A stretch of 64,000 bases of DNA from Mongoliitalea lutea (GTDB lineage Bacteria; Bacteroidota; Bacteroidia; Cytophagales; Cyclobacteriaceae), in the NCBI RefSeq assembly GCF_014652135.1, contig NZ_BMYF01000009.1, forward strand, positions 98,914-162,913, in the 5' to 3' direction. The position numbers and the translations under genes were made by a program. Positions 8,202-17,519 of this stretch are shown here, in pieces. Position 1 is the first letter of the stretch. Every line of letters begins with the position of its first letter. The notes under the pieces are model-generated. The model did not search any database. It was not told where the DNA came from and was given only the letters and a program-made list of their open reading frames with translations.

Positions 8202-9881
8202 ATGAGAAAAACATTCACAGTGCTTTTCCTACTAATATATCAACTGACCCTTGGTCAAGAAGTGATAAATTTGCCTCCTTCGCAAGATTTATTGATTAGA
8301 CAATTGATTGAATCTACCCAAACAGAATCCAAAAGAAGGGTTGCAGGGAGGTTATTGTACAGTTCAGTGGTCATCCAAAATTTCTATCAGGATCGCAGCT
8401 TTGAATTTGCTTGGTCCAATGATCAAAAGCTGTATGAAATAGCATACGAAATGCGCTATGAAATACAGCAGGCTAAATTTGATGGACTCAATCCTTTTGA
8501 CTACCACTTGGATGCTATCAATACCTTATTTGGTCAACTGGAAAATCAACAAAAATCAGGAGTTGCACCTGACCCACTAGCATTAGCCTCGGCTGATATC
8601 TTATTATCAGATGCTTATATTCTACTGTCCTCCCATTTGTATCTGGGAAAAGTAGATCCGGAAAGTTTAAAAACATCCTGGAATATTCAAAGAAACGCTC
8701 CTGAACTGAAAATTGACCAGCGTTTAAGTGATGCCTTAGCTAATGGGAGTATTCGGAAAAGTTTAGAGGAGCTTTACCCCCAATTAAGTATCTACAAACG
8801 GATGCGTGATGGATTGAGAGAAACCTATGATTTTGAGCAAAAGGCTAGACAATCCAATAATAATTCTTGGAAGCCATTGAAGGCCGATAAATCCATCAAA
8901 GTAGGAGACAGCCATGCAGCTATCCCAGAAATTAGGCAACGATTGCAGTTTTGGGGCTTTTTGAAAGAGGCTTATCCCATAGAAAATGAGCGCGTATACG
9001 ACTCATTACTTGTTACTGCTGTCATGCGAATCCAACAACGCTTTGGAATGGAAGCCGATGGAGTTATTGGACAGGGAACACTACATGCACTGAATCAAAG
9101 CCCTGAAGCGCTTGTTCAAACCGCCGCTGTCAATCTAGAGCGCTTACGATGGCTTCCTCATCAGATCAAAGAACAGGAACTAATCCTGGTCAATACGGCT
9201 AATTTTCAGTTGGATTACCTTGTCAATCGGGATACTTTACTAAGTTCTCGGGTGATCGTAGGTAAATCCTATCATTCCACACCCCAATTCAATGCCGAAA
9301 TGTCCTACTTAGTTTTTAGCCCTACTTGGACAGTACCTGCCTCAATCACTAGGAATGAAATTATCCCAGCTATCAAACGTAACAATAACTACCTTCAAGA
9401 AAAAAACATGAAGGTATTGACAAGTTCTGGTTCTGTTGTAGACCCTTCCAGTATTGATTGGTCAAAAGTAAACCCAAGGAACTTTCCGTATACCATTAGA
9501 CAAGAGCCAGGACAGCAAAATTCCTTGGGTCTAGTAAAATTTATGTTCCCAAACAAATACTCGGTATATATCCACGATACTCCTAGCAGAAGCTTATTTG
9601 CTAGAGAGGATCGAGCACTTTCACATGGTTGCATTCGAATTCAAAAGCCATTTGAATTCGCCAAAATTCTTCTTGCTCACGATGAATCATGGACAGATGA
9701 CCGCATTCGCTTAGCTATGAACCAAAGTACCGAACGAACAGTCACACTTAACCGAAAGATCCCTGTAGTAATCCTTTACTTAACCTACTGGGCCAATTCC
9801 CGAGGCGAGTATTTTTTCCGAAGAGATATCTACAATCGAGACCAAGAAATCTGGACTGCCCTCAGAGAAGCCCGCTCTTAA
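8202..9881 (+). CDS. L,D-transpeptidase of the YcbB/LdtD type, secreted
   Basis: 559 residues from the ATG that begins a clear signal peptide (MRKTFTVLFLLIYQLTLG); an in-frame TTG at 8154 would bury it. Order: scaffold domain, a peptidoglycan-binding repeat (IPEIRQRLQFWGF ... FGMEADGVIGQGTLHALNQ), then the YkuD catalytic domain with HDTPSR and the SHGCIRI motif (Cys477 as nucleophile). The family makes 3-3 cross-links in peptidoglycan or attaches proteins to it in the periplasm. A weak AT-rich palindrome (AATCAAAT-TTA-ATTTGATT, 8133-8151) lies just upstream. It is convergent with the CBS-domain gene, 12 bases apart. Confidence 0.92.
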   Translation: MRKTFTVLFLLIYQLTLGQEVINLPPSQDLLIRQLIESTQTESKRRVAGRLLYSSVVIQNFYQDRSFEFAWSNDQKLYEIAYEMRYEIQQAKFDGLNPFDYHLDAINTLFGQLENQQKSGVAPDPLALASADILLSDAYILLSSHLYLGKVDPESLKTSWNIQRNAPELKIDQRLSDALANGSIRKSLEELYPQLSIYKRMRDGLRETYDFEQKARQSNNNSWKPLKADKSIKVGDSHAAIPEIRQRLQFWGFLKEAYPIENERVYDSLLVTAVMRIQQRFGMEADGVIGQGTLHALNQSPEALVQTAAVNLERLRWLPHQIKEQELILVNTANFQLDYLVNRDTLLSSRVIVGKSYHSTPQFNAEMSYLVFSPTWTVPASITRNEIIPAIKRNNNYLQEKNMKVLTSSGSVVDPSSIDWSKVNPRNFPYTIRQEPGQQNSLGLVKFMFPNKYSVYIHDTPSRSLFAREDRALSHGCIRIQKPFEFAKILLAHDESWTDDRIRLAMNQSTERTVTLNRKIPVVILYLTYWANSRGEYFFRRDIYNRDQEIWTALREARS

Positions 9882-9893
9882 TTCATGTTTCCA

Positions 9894-10352
9894 TCACCAA
9901 GTAGTTGCCTGCAGCTTAGGAAATGCTCGAATTACATCTGAAAGGGAAATTTGTCCTACCAAAAAACCATCTTGAAGGACTGGAAATCTTCTGATTTTTA
10001 ATTCCAAAAACTTTTGAGCCGCATCGAACAAGGTCATATCTGGTGACATGGTGATGACATCTTTTGTCATGTGCTCTTCTACCAAGCCTGGAAATTTAGG
10101 AGTATTAGAATATTTTCCTTTGATAATTTCTTTGAGACAATCAACCTCTGAAATAATTCCAACCAAATGACCCAAATTATCTACTACCGGCGCTCCCGAT
10201 ATTTTGCGCTTGGTCAACATATCCAAAACATGATCGATCGAATCACTTGGCTTAAATGTTACGAGGTTCGTACTCATGTGGTCTTTGACTAGTATGGGGG
10301 CGGTAGATTTTTTACTTTCTACTACGCGCACTCCTTGAAAACTTTTTACCAT
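9894..10352 (-). CDS. CBS-domain pair protein
   Basis: 152 residues with two CBS motifs and no other domain: VKDHMSTNLVTFKPSDSIDHVLDMLTKRKISGAPVVD... and EEHMTKDVITMSPDMTLFDAAQKFLELKIRRFPVL.... CBS pairs bind adenine nucleotides and act as energy sensors for a partner protein. No partner is next to it, so the role is unknown. The 167-base upstream region shows no clear promoter. Confidence 0.88.
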   Translation of the reverse strand: MVKSFQGVRVVESKKSTAPILVKDHMSTNLVTFKPSDSIDHVLDMLTKRKISGAPVVDNLGHLVGIISEVDCLKEIIKGKYSNTPKFPGLVEEHMTKDVITMSPDMTLFDAAQKFLELKIRRFPVLQDGFLVGQISLSDVIRAFPKLQATTW

Positions 10353-10519
10353 AGTTGTAGGGGTTTAATTGAGCCAAATAACTTACGGAAATTTTATCAG
10401 AAATAAAAATAAATCAGCTGCAAATCTGAAAAACTAAAAATTAGTGTATAAATAAAAGATTTAACGACTAATTCTTTGCAAAAACCATGCTTACCCCAAA
10501 ACTTTCTTTGGTTGTAAAA

Positions 10520-11251
10520 CTAGTTCATCACTTGAAGAAACCGCGCCACTAATTGAGGATTTACACTCAAAACTTGATGAAATCGCTCTTCAGGAATGGA
10601 AAAGCTCATGTCCGATTTTTTGAAAATGGATTGAGAAGGCCTTTCTGATTTACAAGAGGCATGAATTTCCTTTAACATCCCCTTTGATTTTAGCTCGGAT
10701 GCATGTTCAGGTTTGGAACCACCCCCAGGCATGACGATTACCTGGTCAGCTGCTAAACTAATAAGTTTCAGTAAAACCTCCCATCCTTCGCTAACTGTTG
10801 GGGCACCTCCAGAGGAAAGAATTCTCTGGAAACCGATTTCTTGAATCCTGTTCAATGACTCTAAGGGGTCAGGTGTGAGGTCAAATGCTCGATGAAAGGT
10901 GCACGGCTTTCTCTTAGCAGCAGTCAACAATCTTGCATTTTTTTGAAAGTCAACCTGAGCGTTTTCATTCAAAACACCAAATACAAATCCATCAGCCCCT
11001 AGCTTATCCAAAAGATGAATATCACGTTCCATCACCTCGATTTCTTCATTGGAATAGACAAAGTCTCCTCCTCTAGGCCGTATCATAACAAAAATAGGTA
11101 TGTCTAATTTACTTTTTAAAAATTGAAGCATACCAGCAGATGGGGTTGTTCCCCCTTCCGCAAAATCTGAACACAATTCAAGTCTATGAGCACCGGCACT
11201 TGCTGCTATTAAAGCAGCTTCAACTGTAAATACAGGGACTTCTAATATCAT
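10520..11251 (-). CDS. cutC: CutC family protein (copper homeostasis)
   Basis: 243 residues, TIM-barrel fold typical of CutC: start ILEVPVFTVEAALIAASAGAHRLELC, then EGGTTPSAGM, IFVMIRPRGGDFVYS, CTFHRAFDL and ILSSGGAPTVSEG. CutC has been linked to copper tolerance and copper binding, but the biochemical role is uncertain. It starts 2 bases after the stop of the glycosylasparaginase gene on the same strand, so the two are probably co-transcribed. This pairing recurs in Bacteroidota (general knowledge). Confidence 0.93.
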   Translation of the reverse strand: MILEVPVFTVEAALIAASAGAHRLELCSDFAEGGTTPSAGMLQFLKSKLDIPIFVMIRPRGGDFVYSNEEIEVMERDIHLLDKLGADGFVFGVLNENAQVDFQKNARLLTAAKRKPCTFHRAFDLTPDPLESLNRIQEIGFQRILSSGGAPTVSEGWEVLLKLISLAADQVIVMPGGGSKPEHASELKSKGMLKEIHASCKSERPSQSIFKKSDMSFSIPEERFHQVLSVNPQLVARFLQVMN

Positions 11252-11253
11252 GG

Positions 11254-12240
11254 TTATAGTGCAAAGGTTGAATTTTTAAGGGCTTTTTCTTTTGCATGGT
11301 GCATAGCATAGGTAAAGCCCTCCCGAAGCGCATAAGCACCGTACTCCCCTTCCTTATTGATCGCTAAAAAGCCAACTTGAAGGTTATCCAAATCCTTCCT
11401 ATTTTTAGCAATTAGCCGTCTTACAGCCTCTTCACATGCTTCTTGGGGTGTTCTCCCCTGACGCATCAATTCCACAATCAAAAAAGACCCACAAATCCGA
11501 ATAATAGACTCTCCAAGTCCAGTGGCAGTAGCAGCACCTACTTCATCATCTACAAACAAACCTGCGCCAATTATTGGACTATCTCCTACCCTTCCATGCA
11601 TCTTATAAGCAAGACCAGAGGTTGTGCATGAACCAGCCATTTTCCCATCAGCCCCCAAAGCAATCATGCCAATGGTATCATGATTTTCAATATTTATGAT
11701 GGGCTTATATTGCGCATTTACTTTCCACTCTTCAAAAGCTTTCGCTGCCTTAGGACTCAAAACCTCCGACTCCAAGGGAAAACCCTGGGAAATTGCAAAC
11801 TGACGGGCACCTTCACCTGCAAGCATCACATGAGGCGTTTCATCCATCACTTTCCGGGCAACAGCTATAGGATGCTTTATTTGCCTTAAAAAGGCTACTG
11901 AACCACAAGAACCGTCTCCTTTCATGATTGAAGCATCAAGCGTCGGAATCCCTTCTCTATCGGGCAAACCTTGAAGTCCAACAGAAAGGTTATCCATATC
12001 TAATTCGGTTACTTTTACCCCTTCTTCTACAGCATCCACAACAGAAGCTGTTTGGCTTAAAACCTCCCAAGCACGGTCATTGGCTGGCATACCATGATCC
12101 CAAGTTGCTAAAATGAGTGGCTTGAATTTTTCTGTGCTAGAAACCCTATCGGGCTCCGAACAAGAATGCAATAGTTGAATAGGAAGCAGGGCTGAACCTG
12201 CTAAAAAGCTCTTTTTTATAAATACTCTTCTACTTGACAT
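11254..12240 (-). CDS. Exported glycosylasparaginase / isoaspartyl peptidase (Ntn hydrolase)
   Basis: 328 residues. The N-terminus carries a twin-arginine-like signal (SRRVFIKKSFLAG) ending in a lipobox-like LLHSC, so it may be a Tat-exported lipoprotein. The autocleaving nucleophile is Thr189 in NHDTIGMIALG, and the substrate-pocket motif RVGDSPIIGAG (217-227) follows. The family cleaves the GlcNAc-Asn bond of glycoprotein remnants, or beta-aspartyl peptides. The TTSGLAYKMHGRVGDSP stretch favours glycosylasparaginase. It is co-oriented with cutC. Confidence 0.88.
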   Translation of the reverse strand: MSSRRVFIKKSFLAGSALLPIQLLHSCSEPDRVSSTEKFKPLILATWDHGMPANDRAWEVLSQTASVVDAVEEGVKVTELDMDNLSVGLQGLPDREGIPTLDASIMKGDGSCGSVAFLRQIKHPIAVARKVMDETPHVMLAGEGARQFAISQGFPLESEVLSPKAAKAFEEWKVNAQYKPIINIENHDTIGMIALGADGKMAGSCTTSGLAYKMHGRVGDSPIIGAGLFVDDEVGAATATGLGESIIRICGSFLIVELMRQGRTPQEACEEAVRRLIAKNRKDLDNLQVGFLAINKEGEYGAYALREGFTYAMHHAKEKALKNSTFAL

Positions 12241-12780
12241 AATGCAGGAATGAATGAACTCCTAAATATTCAAAAAAAAATCAAAAAGGCTTTAGTGTTG
12301 ATTAAAATTTTTATGAAAGGTAGGTGGGGGGTTAGTTGATTAGTGATTAGTTGATTAGTGATTAGTGATTAGTTGATTAGTGATTAGTTGATTAGTTGAT
12401 TAGTGATTAGTGATTAGTGATTAGTGAGACTCTACTTTTGAATGTGTGTCTGGAAAAGACCTACGCCAATCCTAAGAGAGAACATGTTAGCATCCTTCTT
12501 ATTCATGACTCTAGTTAAACTTTTGCTTCTGATTCGCTTTAGGGGAGCTCCTGTAACTGGAACTTCAGCTGCTTTTTGTTAACTATTAATTTGTAAAGCA
12601 AGCCCATAGGAACACTGTTTTAAATTCATTTCTAATTTGTTTGTTTGAAATGTGAACAGTTTACATGCGACGGTGGACCATTATTCACTGACTTCGACTT
12701 CACTCAGCCACCAAGTTGTCCAAACTGTTCACTTCATTCTAAATTCTAAATTCCCCACCCTTTCCCGAATCCAAGTAAAA
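12241..12780. other. Gene-free stretch between the asparaginase gene and the mla operon
   Basis: About 540 bases without a supported gene. It contains the TTAGTGA/TTAGTTGA minisatellite (12,331-12,428) and AATTCTAAATTC-type dispersed sequence near 12,740. The terminator hairpin for the mla operon lies at its right end. Confidence 0.6.
12331..12428 (+). repeat. Minisatellite of 7-8 bp units
   Basis: About 98 bases made almost only of the units TTAGTGA and TTAGTTGA in irregular order. No coding frame of interest. Such a tract is prone to slippage. Confidence 0.9.
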
Positions 12781-12809
12781 ACCCGGCAGGTTTTTGAAAC
12801 CTGCCGGGT
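12781..12809 (-). terminator. Strong hairpin terminator for the mla operon
   Basis: 13-bp perfect stem (ACCCGGCAGGTTT / AAACCTGCCGGGT) with a 3-nt loop. On the minus strand it is followed by TTTTTAC and lies about 30 bases after the mlaD stop. The same hairpin sequence recurs at 18,041-18,073. Confidence 0.85.
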
Positions 12810-12840
12810 CTTTCACTCTTCATTGCTCACTGTTCACTAC

Positions 12841-13809
12841 TTAATTCCCTTCTGCTTTAGCTTTTCTTTTGAATCCTCTTCGGAAGGGCCAAGTGTATTC
12901 TAAGGCTTCTAAACCACGATTCAGATTTACGGAAGAACTGTCGATATTTACCAATGTGTTTTTCAAACTATTGGCAAACTCTTCATCATTTAGGATCATT
13001 CCAGCCGTATTATTCTTATCGTTGAGTTTAGCTGTAATATCATTCAGATTATCAGTAAGCTTATTTGCATTATTTGCAGTCGCTTGAAGATCTTTGATTG
13101 AAGCTTGAAGGTCTGAATAGAGTGTTTTGTCTGTGGTTAAGTCATGAAACAGATTCCCTTCTTTATTTAAATTGGAAGTAAATCTGTTCATCTCATTGAT
13201 CATGCGGTTGGAATTGGTTGCCGCTCTATCTAGATTGGTGATGATATTTTTGAAGTTTTCACCTAACAAGCTATCCGTCATAACCGTACCCACGATGCCT
13301 TGTCCTTGGGCAATTTTTGTGGTTAGCACCTTTAGATTTTCGGTTATCGTTACCAAGTTTTTATTGTTTTCTTGCAGTGTTTCCATCATTTTATCCGTAT
13401 CCAAAGGCATTTCGGACATGAGGCGATCTCCATCTTCCACTGCGGGGGCTTGGGTAGTCCCTCCGTAAATTACGATAATTTTATTACCAATTAAGCCATC
13501 TGAACCAATTGTCGCTTTGGAATCCTTTCGGATATATTCACGCACTTTGGATTCTACATTCATGACAATTTCCACCTGAGAATCCCCATAAAAGTTAATT
13601 CTTCTGACCGTTCCGATTTTTACCCCGGAAAACCAGACATTATTACCAGTCTGAAGACCTGCAATATCATCGAAGACGGCATTTAGGGAAATGCTCCTAA
13701 CAAATTTTTTCTGTTGCCCTCCTAAGGTTAAAATACCCGCAACAAAGATGATGATGCCAATCAGTACGAAAACACCTACAATGACTGACTTTTTACTATC
13801 GTTTCTCAT
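12841..13809 (-). CDS. mlaD: MlaD-like MCE-domain lipid transport protein
   Basis: 322 residues. One N-terminal membrane helix (about 8-31), an MCE domain at about 38-115 (ISLNAVFDDIAGLQTGNNVWFSG...), then a long helical tail with repeated NLNxxTxxLN-type heptads, longer than in the E. coli protein (183 aa). MCE proteins form ring-shaped periplasmic conduits for phospholipids between inner and outer membrane. The start overlaps the mlaF stop by one base, so translation is coupled. Third gene of mlaE-mlaF-mlaD. Confidence 0.92.
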   Translation of the reverse strand: MRNDSKKSVIVGVFVLIGIIIFVAGILTLGGQQKKFVRSISLNAVFDDIAGLQTGNNVWFSGVKIGTVRRINFYGDSQVEIVMNVESKVREYIRKDSKATIGSDGLIGNKIIVIYGGTTQAPAVEDGDRLMSEMPLDTDKMMETLQENNKNLVTITENLKVLTTKIAQGQGIVGTVMTDSLLGENFKNIITNLDRAATNSNRMINEMNRFTSNLNKEGNLFHDLTTDKTLYSDLQASIKDLQATANNANKLTDNLNDITAKLNDKNNTAGMILNDEEFANSLKNTLVNIDSSSVNLNRGLEALEYTWPFRRGFKRKAKAEGN

Positions 13810-14570
13810 TAGTTAATGAAGTTATAATCATAGAATGATTGAATATTTTGGTCTTCAGCATTATGGAATACTTCCTCAAAACCTCCAACTGCTTTGAACT
13901 TGCCCTCGATGAGGACAGCCATACGATCGCCTGTTTGCTTAGCACAGGTAAGATCGTGGGTAATTACAATGGAAGTCGTCTGATAACGCTGCTGAACCTC
14001 GTTAATCAAGTTATTGATATCAATACAGGTGATTGGGTCCAAACCTGCCGTAGGCTCATCATAGAGCATGATCTCAGGATTTAAAATCAGCGTTCTCGCA
14101 ATACCAATACGCTTTTTTTGACCACCGGAGAGCTCAGAAGGCATCTGATTGATCGTCTTGGACAATCCAACTGAATCCAACAAGTCTTCTACCCGCATAT
14201 CTATTTCCTTCCTAGTTAGATTTTTTACATTTCTAACCAAGGGAAATTCTAAGTTTTCTCTTACGGTCATAGAATCATATAAGGCAGAAGCTTGGAATGA
14301 AAAACCAATTCTCAATCTTAGTGCGTTCAGCTCTTTTAAACTTAATCCTGCCGTACTTTTGCCAAATATTTTTATTGTCCCCTCATCCTGAGTCAATAAT
14401 CCTACCAATATTTTAATGAGGACAGATTTACCCGTACCGGATCTACCTAACACAACCAAATTCTCTCCTTTATACAAATCCAAATCCACTCCCCGTAAGA
14501 CGTGGTTTTCATCAAAGGATTTATAGAGACCTCTGATTTCAATGACCGCTTCTGAACTTTGTTTAGGCAT
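13809..14570 (-). CDS. mlaF: MlaF-like ABC transporter ATPase
   Basis: 253 residues. Walker A GRSGTGKS, signature LSGGQKKRIGIAR and Walker B IMLYDEPTAGLDP are intact, followed by the switch histidine in ITHD. It powers lipid transfer by the MlaE permease at the inner membrane. It overlaps mlaE upstream by 8 bases and mlaD downstream by 1 base. Confidence 0.94.
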   Translation of the reverse strand: MPKQSSEAVIEIRGLYKSFDENHVLRGVDLDLYKGENLVVLGRSGTGKSVLIKILVGLLTQDEGTIKIFGKSTAGLSLKELNALRLRIGFSFQASALYDSMTVRENLEFPLVRNVKNLTRKEIDMRVEDLLDSVGLSKTINQMPSELSGGQKKRIGIARTLILNPEIMLYDEPTAGLDPITCIDINNLINEVQQRYQTTSIVITHDLTCAKQTGDRMAVLIEGKFKAVGGFEEVFHNAEDQNIQSFYDYNFIN

Positions 14571-15360
14571 ATCTGATAGCGTTTACAATTTGCAAAGCCA
14601 ATAATTCCTCAATGAAAATCAAAAACATCGACATTACCACGGAAGAATTGGCAGCTTGACCTACACCTTCTGTGCCCTTATTTGAAGTATATCCCTTGTA
14701 ACAACCAACAATTCCGATTGTAAAACCAAATACAAAGGATTTGATAATGGATGAAAAAATATCTAAGAAGGAAATCGCTTCAAATACTTGTACAAAAAAA
14801 GTAGAAAGTGACACTAACTCGTTTTGATTGACATTGACAAAAGCTCCCATCAAAGCAACAAAATCAGTGTACATCACCAATACAGGAATCATTAATGTGG
14901 TAGCCAATACACGGGTTATCACTAAATACTTGAAAGGATTGATGGCAGAAACTTCCATGGCATCAATCTGCTCGGTAACTTTCATGGATGCAATTTCGGC
15001 TCCGATACTTGAACCTACTTTTCCAGCAGCAATCAGTGCCGTTACCAATGGTCCCATAGCTCGCACGATGGCAATAGAAATCAAGGCTGGCAGCCAGGAC
15101 GTAGCCCCAAATTCAGCTAGGGAAGGCCTAGACTGATTGGTAAATACAACTCCGATAATAAATCCTGTTAAGGATATCAAAGGCAAGGATCGGTAGCCAA
15201 TTTCATAACACTGACGCATGATTTCCCTAAATTCGTAAGGAGGAAACCACACCTCTTTGAAAAAGCGCTTTACAAAAGAAAATGCATTGTAAAGGCCTAG
15301 AAAAAATTTATCTATCTTTTTTGATAAAACTGGTTTTTTATCGTTGGTTAAGTTTATCAT
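14563..15360 (-). CDS. mlaE: MlaE-like ABC transporter permease
   Basis: 265 residues with about five membrane helices and the MlaE family core: EIMRQCYEIGYRSLPLISLTGFIIGVV, RAMGPLVTALIAAGKVGSSIGAEIASMKVTEQIDAMEV and the C-terminal SSVVMSMFLIFIEELLALQI. It is the inner membrane part of the phospholipid transporter with MlaF and MlaD. The MlaB and MlaC proteins of proteobacteria are not encoded here, as is usual in Bacteroidota. A receiver-domain gene ends 19 bases upstream on the same strand. Confidence 0.93.
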   Translation of the reverse strand: MINLTNDKKPVLSKKIDKFFLGLYNAFSFVKRFFKEVWFPPYEFREIMRQCYEIGYRSLPLISLTGFIIGVVFTNQSRPSLAEFGATSWLPALISIAIVRAMGPLVTALIAAGKVGSSIGAEIASMKVTEQIDAMEVSAINPFKYLVITRVLATTLMIPVLVMYTDFVALMGAFVNVNQNELVSLSTFFVQVFEAISFLDIFSSIIKSFVFGFTIGIVGCYKGYTSNKGTEGVGQAANSSVVMSMFLIFIEELLALQIVNAIRYA

Positions 15361-15379
15361 AAATTCATTTTAGAGTCCT

Positions 15380-15748
15380 TTATAGGCCTAGGATTTCAGC
15401 CATGATATCATTTTTCAAAGGCTTAACCAAAAAACCCGAAACCATGTTGTACTGTGTACTGATTTCTATGTCATCTGGATCTACCGATGAGGTGAGCATT
15501 TTAACTTCAATTGTCTTATTCAACACTTTCAATCTATCCAGAAATTCCCATCCTTTCATTTCTGGCATATTCACATCCAATATCAATAGATCTGCATCAT
15601 TTGAAGCAAACCAGTCCAATGCGCTAAATGGATTTTCAAAAAATTGCAAATTCAAATCCTCCTTCAACCGAAGCATATTCTTTCGATTAATCATATGCTG
15701 GATCCTATCATCATCAACAAAAACAATTGTTTGGATTGCTTTACTCAT
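15380..15748 (-). CDS. Stand-alone response-regulator receiver protein
   Basis: 122 residues: one REC domain and no output domain. Acidic pocket DDD (12-14), phosphoacceptor Asp58 in LLILDVNMPEMKGWEFL, Thr86 in MLTSSVDPDD, and Lys109 in GFLVKPL. It would relay or buffer phosphate from a histidine kinase that is not nearby. It ends 19 bases before mlaE and may share its transcript, which would tie it to envelope lipid transport, but this is inference. Confidence 0.9.
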   Translation of the reverse strand: MSKAIQTIVFVDDDRIQHMINRKNMLRLKEDLNLQFFENPFSALDWFASNDADLLILDVNMPEMKGWEFLDRLKVLNKTIEVKMLTSSVDPDDIEISTQYNMVSGFLVKPLKNDIMAEILGL

Positions 15749-16144
15749 AATCTGGGATAAAATTTAGTTCATTGAAATTAAGCTTCTCACACATTCCCAC
15801 ATGGCAAAATAGAAGTGTTGCCTTTTGTAACCATACAAATATAAAAACTTAAACGTGGGTAGTGACAAAATTTTACGTCTTTTAACTATTAGGATAGGCT
15901 AAATAATTTAGCCTTGGCAAATTTAGATTCGGCTAAATGTACTTTAACTCGCTTTTTTTCTGACAGTTATATCCATATACGCGATTTAAAGCTTTAAAAA
16001 GTATTAGCATAAATCGGTATACCCTTTTTAAGAAAAAATTGGACTAGGGACCCTGAGTATTCTAGGGCTTTTTGCTGACCTAACTAGGGGCTTTATCGAA
16101 TTTCCTTTTTTTTGAGTAGTTTGGGCTTCGAAATAAACATAGCT
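15749..16144. other. Divergent intergenic region (receiver gene / DUF389 gene)
   Basis: 396 bases between divergently transcribed genes. No gene seen. It holds a probable minus-strand promoter (15,836-15,870). No clear promoter for the plus-strand DUF389 gene was recognised. Confidence 0.6.
15836..15870 (-). promoter_or_regulatory. Promoter candidate for the receiver-mla operon
   Basis: Minus strand: TTTTG (15,870-15,866), 22-nt spacer, TATATTTG (15,843-15,836), about 90 bases upstream of the receiver start. The spacer is slightly longer than usual. Confidence 0.4.
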
Positions 16145-17518
16145 ATGAGTTCAAAAAATACCGCTTTTGGATTAAGAAATAAGATCATGAGCCTCCTCCT
16201 ATTCTTTCGTGACCGATTTGATTTGCATGAAGGGAAAGAGGATGAATTGGAGACCATCGACTACATCCGAAAAAATATCGAGTTCCGTGGAGCCAACCTT
16301 TGGATTTTGATATTTGCCATCTTTGTGGCATCCGTTGGTTTGAATGTCAACTCTACTGCTGTGATCATTGGAGCCATGCTAATCTCTCCTCTTATGGGGC
16401 CAATCATGGGAATTGGAATGGCTGCGGGAATCAACGATTTTGAACTGCTTCAAAAGTCCTTTAAAAACCTCGGCATAGCAGTTCTGATTTCGATTATAAC
16501 GAGCACGATTTACTTTTCTTTTACTCCACTCAACGATGCCCAATCTGAATTACTTGCTCGAACAGAACCTACCATTTGGGATGTGTTGATTGCTTTGTTT
16601 GGTGGATTGGCTGGAATCGTCGCTGGCTCCAGAAAAGAGAAAAGTAATGCTATCCCTGGAGTGGCAATTGCAACAGCGTTGATGCCTCCACTTTGTACCG
16701 CAGGCTATGGATTAGCAACAGGCAATCTTTATTTCTTCTTTGGAGCATTCTATCTTTTCTTTATCAACAGTGTTTTCATCTCCCTATCCACTTATCTGAT
16801 TGTTCGGTTTATGAATTTTCCCAAAAAGGAATTTCTAGATCCTAAAAGAGAAAAAACAGTAAAAACTTACATCACCATCTTTACCATTTTGACCATTGTT
16901 CCAAGTGTATATTTGGCCTACAACATTGTCAAGCGGACCATTTGGGAAAAATCTGCTAATCAGTTTATCAGCGTGGAATTTGACCTTCCTAGAACGCAGG
17001 TTTTAAACTCTAACTTAATTTATGCCTCTGATAGCAGCTTTATAGAAGTGAGTTTGATCGGTGAACGGATTTCAGATGAATCGATTGTTCAATTGGAGAA
17101 AAAACTAGCGAATCTTAATCTTCGAGATACTTACTTACGAATTAGGCAAAGTGGGGATAATGCCGATATGAATTTGCTGCGTTCGGATATTTTAAAAGAT
17201 CTTTATGAAAGAAATGAAACCCTCATTCAAGATAAAGACAGACGAATAGCGCTTCTGGAAAGAGAACTATCGGAATTTGGTAAAAACTATCAGCAAGTCA
17301 TGGATATAGCACAAGAAGCCAAAATCAATCACCCCGCTTTAGAAAATTTCTCCATGAATAGATCAGTAATAGCTGATTTAAATAAAAATCAAAAGGATAC
17401 AATTATGATGGCTTATGCCAAATTCAAAACCAAACCAAGTTCCCAAGAACTACAGAAACTTGAGGCTTGGCTCAAATTGCGTTCAAAAGCAGATACTTTA
17501 TCTTTAATCGTCCAATGA
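16145..17518 (+). CDS. DUF389 (TIGR00341-type) integral membrane protein
   Basis: 457 residues from the first ATG; an upstream in-frame TTG (16,112) is less likely. Six or so membrane helices lie in the first half, with the family signatures NSTAVIIGAMLISPLMGPIMGIGMA and GVAIATALMPPLCTAGYGLA. A soluble C-terminal part has a coiled-coil-like segment (LLRSDILKDLYERNETLIQ...). Function of the family is unknown. The start of the YciI-like gene follows after one base, so the two are co-transcribed. Confidence 0.88.
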   Translation: MSSKNTAFGLRNKIMSLLLFFRDRFDLHEGKEDELETIDYIRKNIEFRGANLWILIFAIFVASVGLNVNSTAVIIGAMLISPLMGPIMGIGMAAGINDFELLQKSFKNLGIAVLISIITSTIYFSFTPLNDAQSELLARTEPTIWDVLIALFGGLAGIVAGSRKEKSNAIPGVAIATALMPPLCTAGYGLATGNLYFFFGAFYLFFINSVFISLSTYLIVRFMNFPKKEFLDPKREKTVKTYITIFTILTIVPSVYLAYNIVKRTIWEKSANQFISVEFDLPRTQVLNSNLIYASDSSFIEVSLIGERISDESIVQLEKKLANLNLRDTYLRIRQSGDNADMNLLRSDILKDLYERNETLIQDKDRRIALLERELSEFGKNYQQVMDIAQEAKINHPALENFSMNRSVIADLNKNQKDTIMMAYAKFKTKPSSQELQKLEAWLKLRSKADTLSLIVQ

Positions 17519-17519
17519 T

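Noticed and set aside
12331-12428. CRISPR-like array
   Set aside because: Units are 7-8 bases and contiguous without spacers; no cas genes are present.
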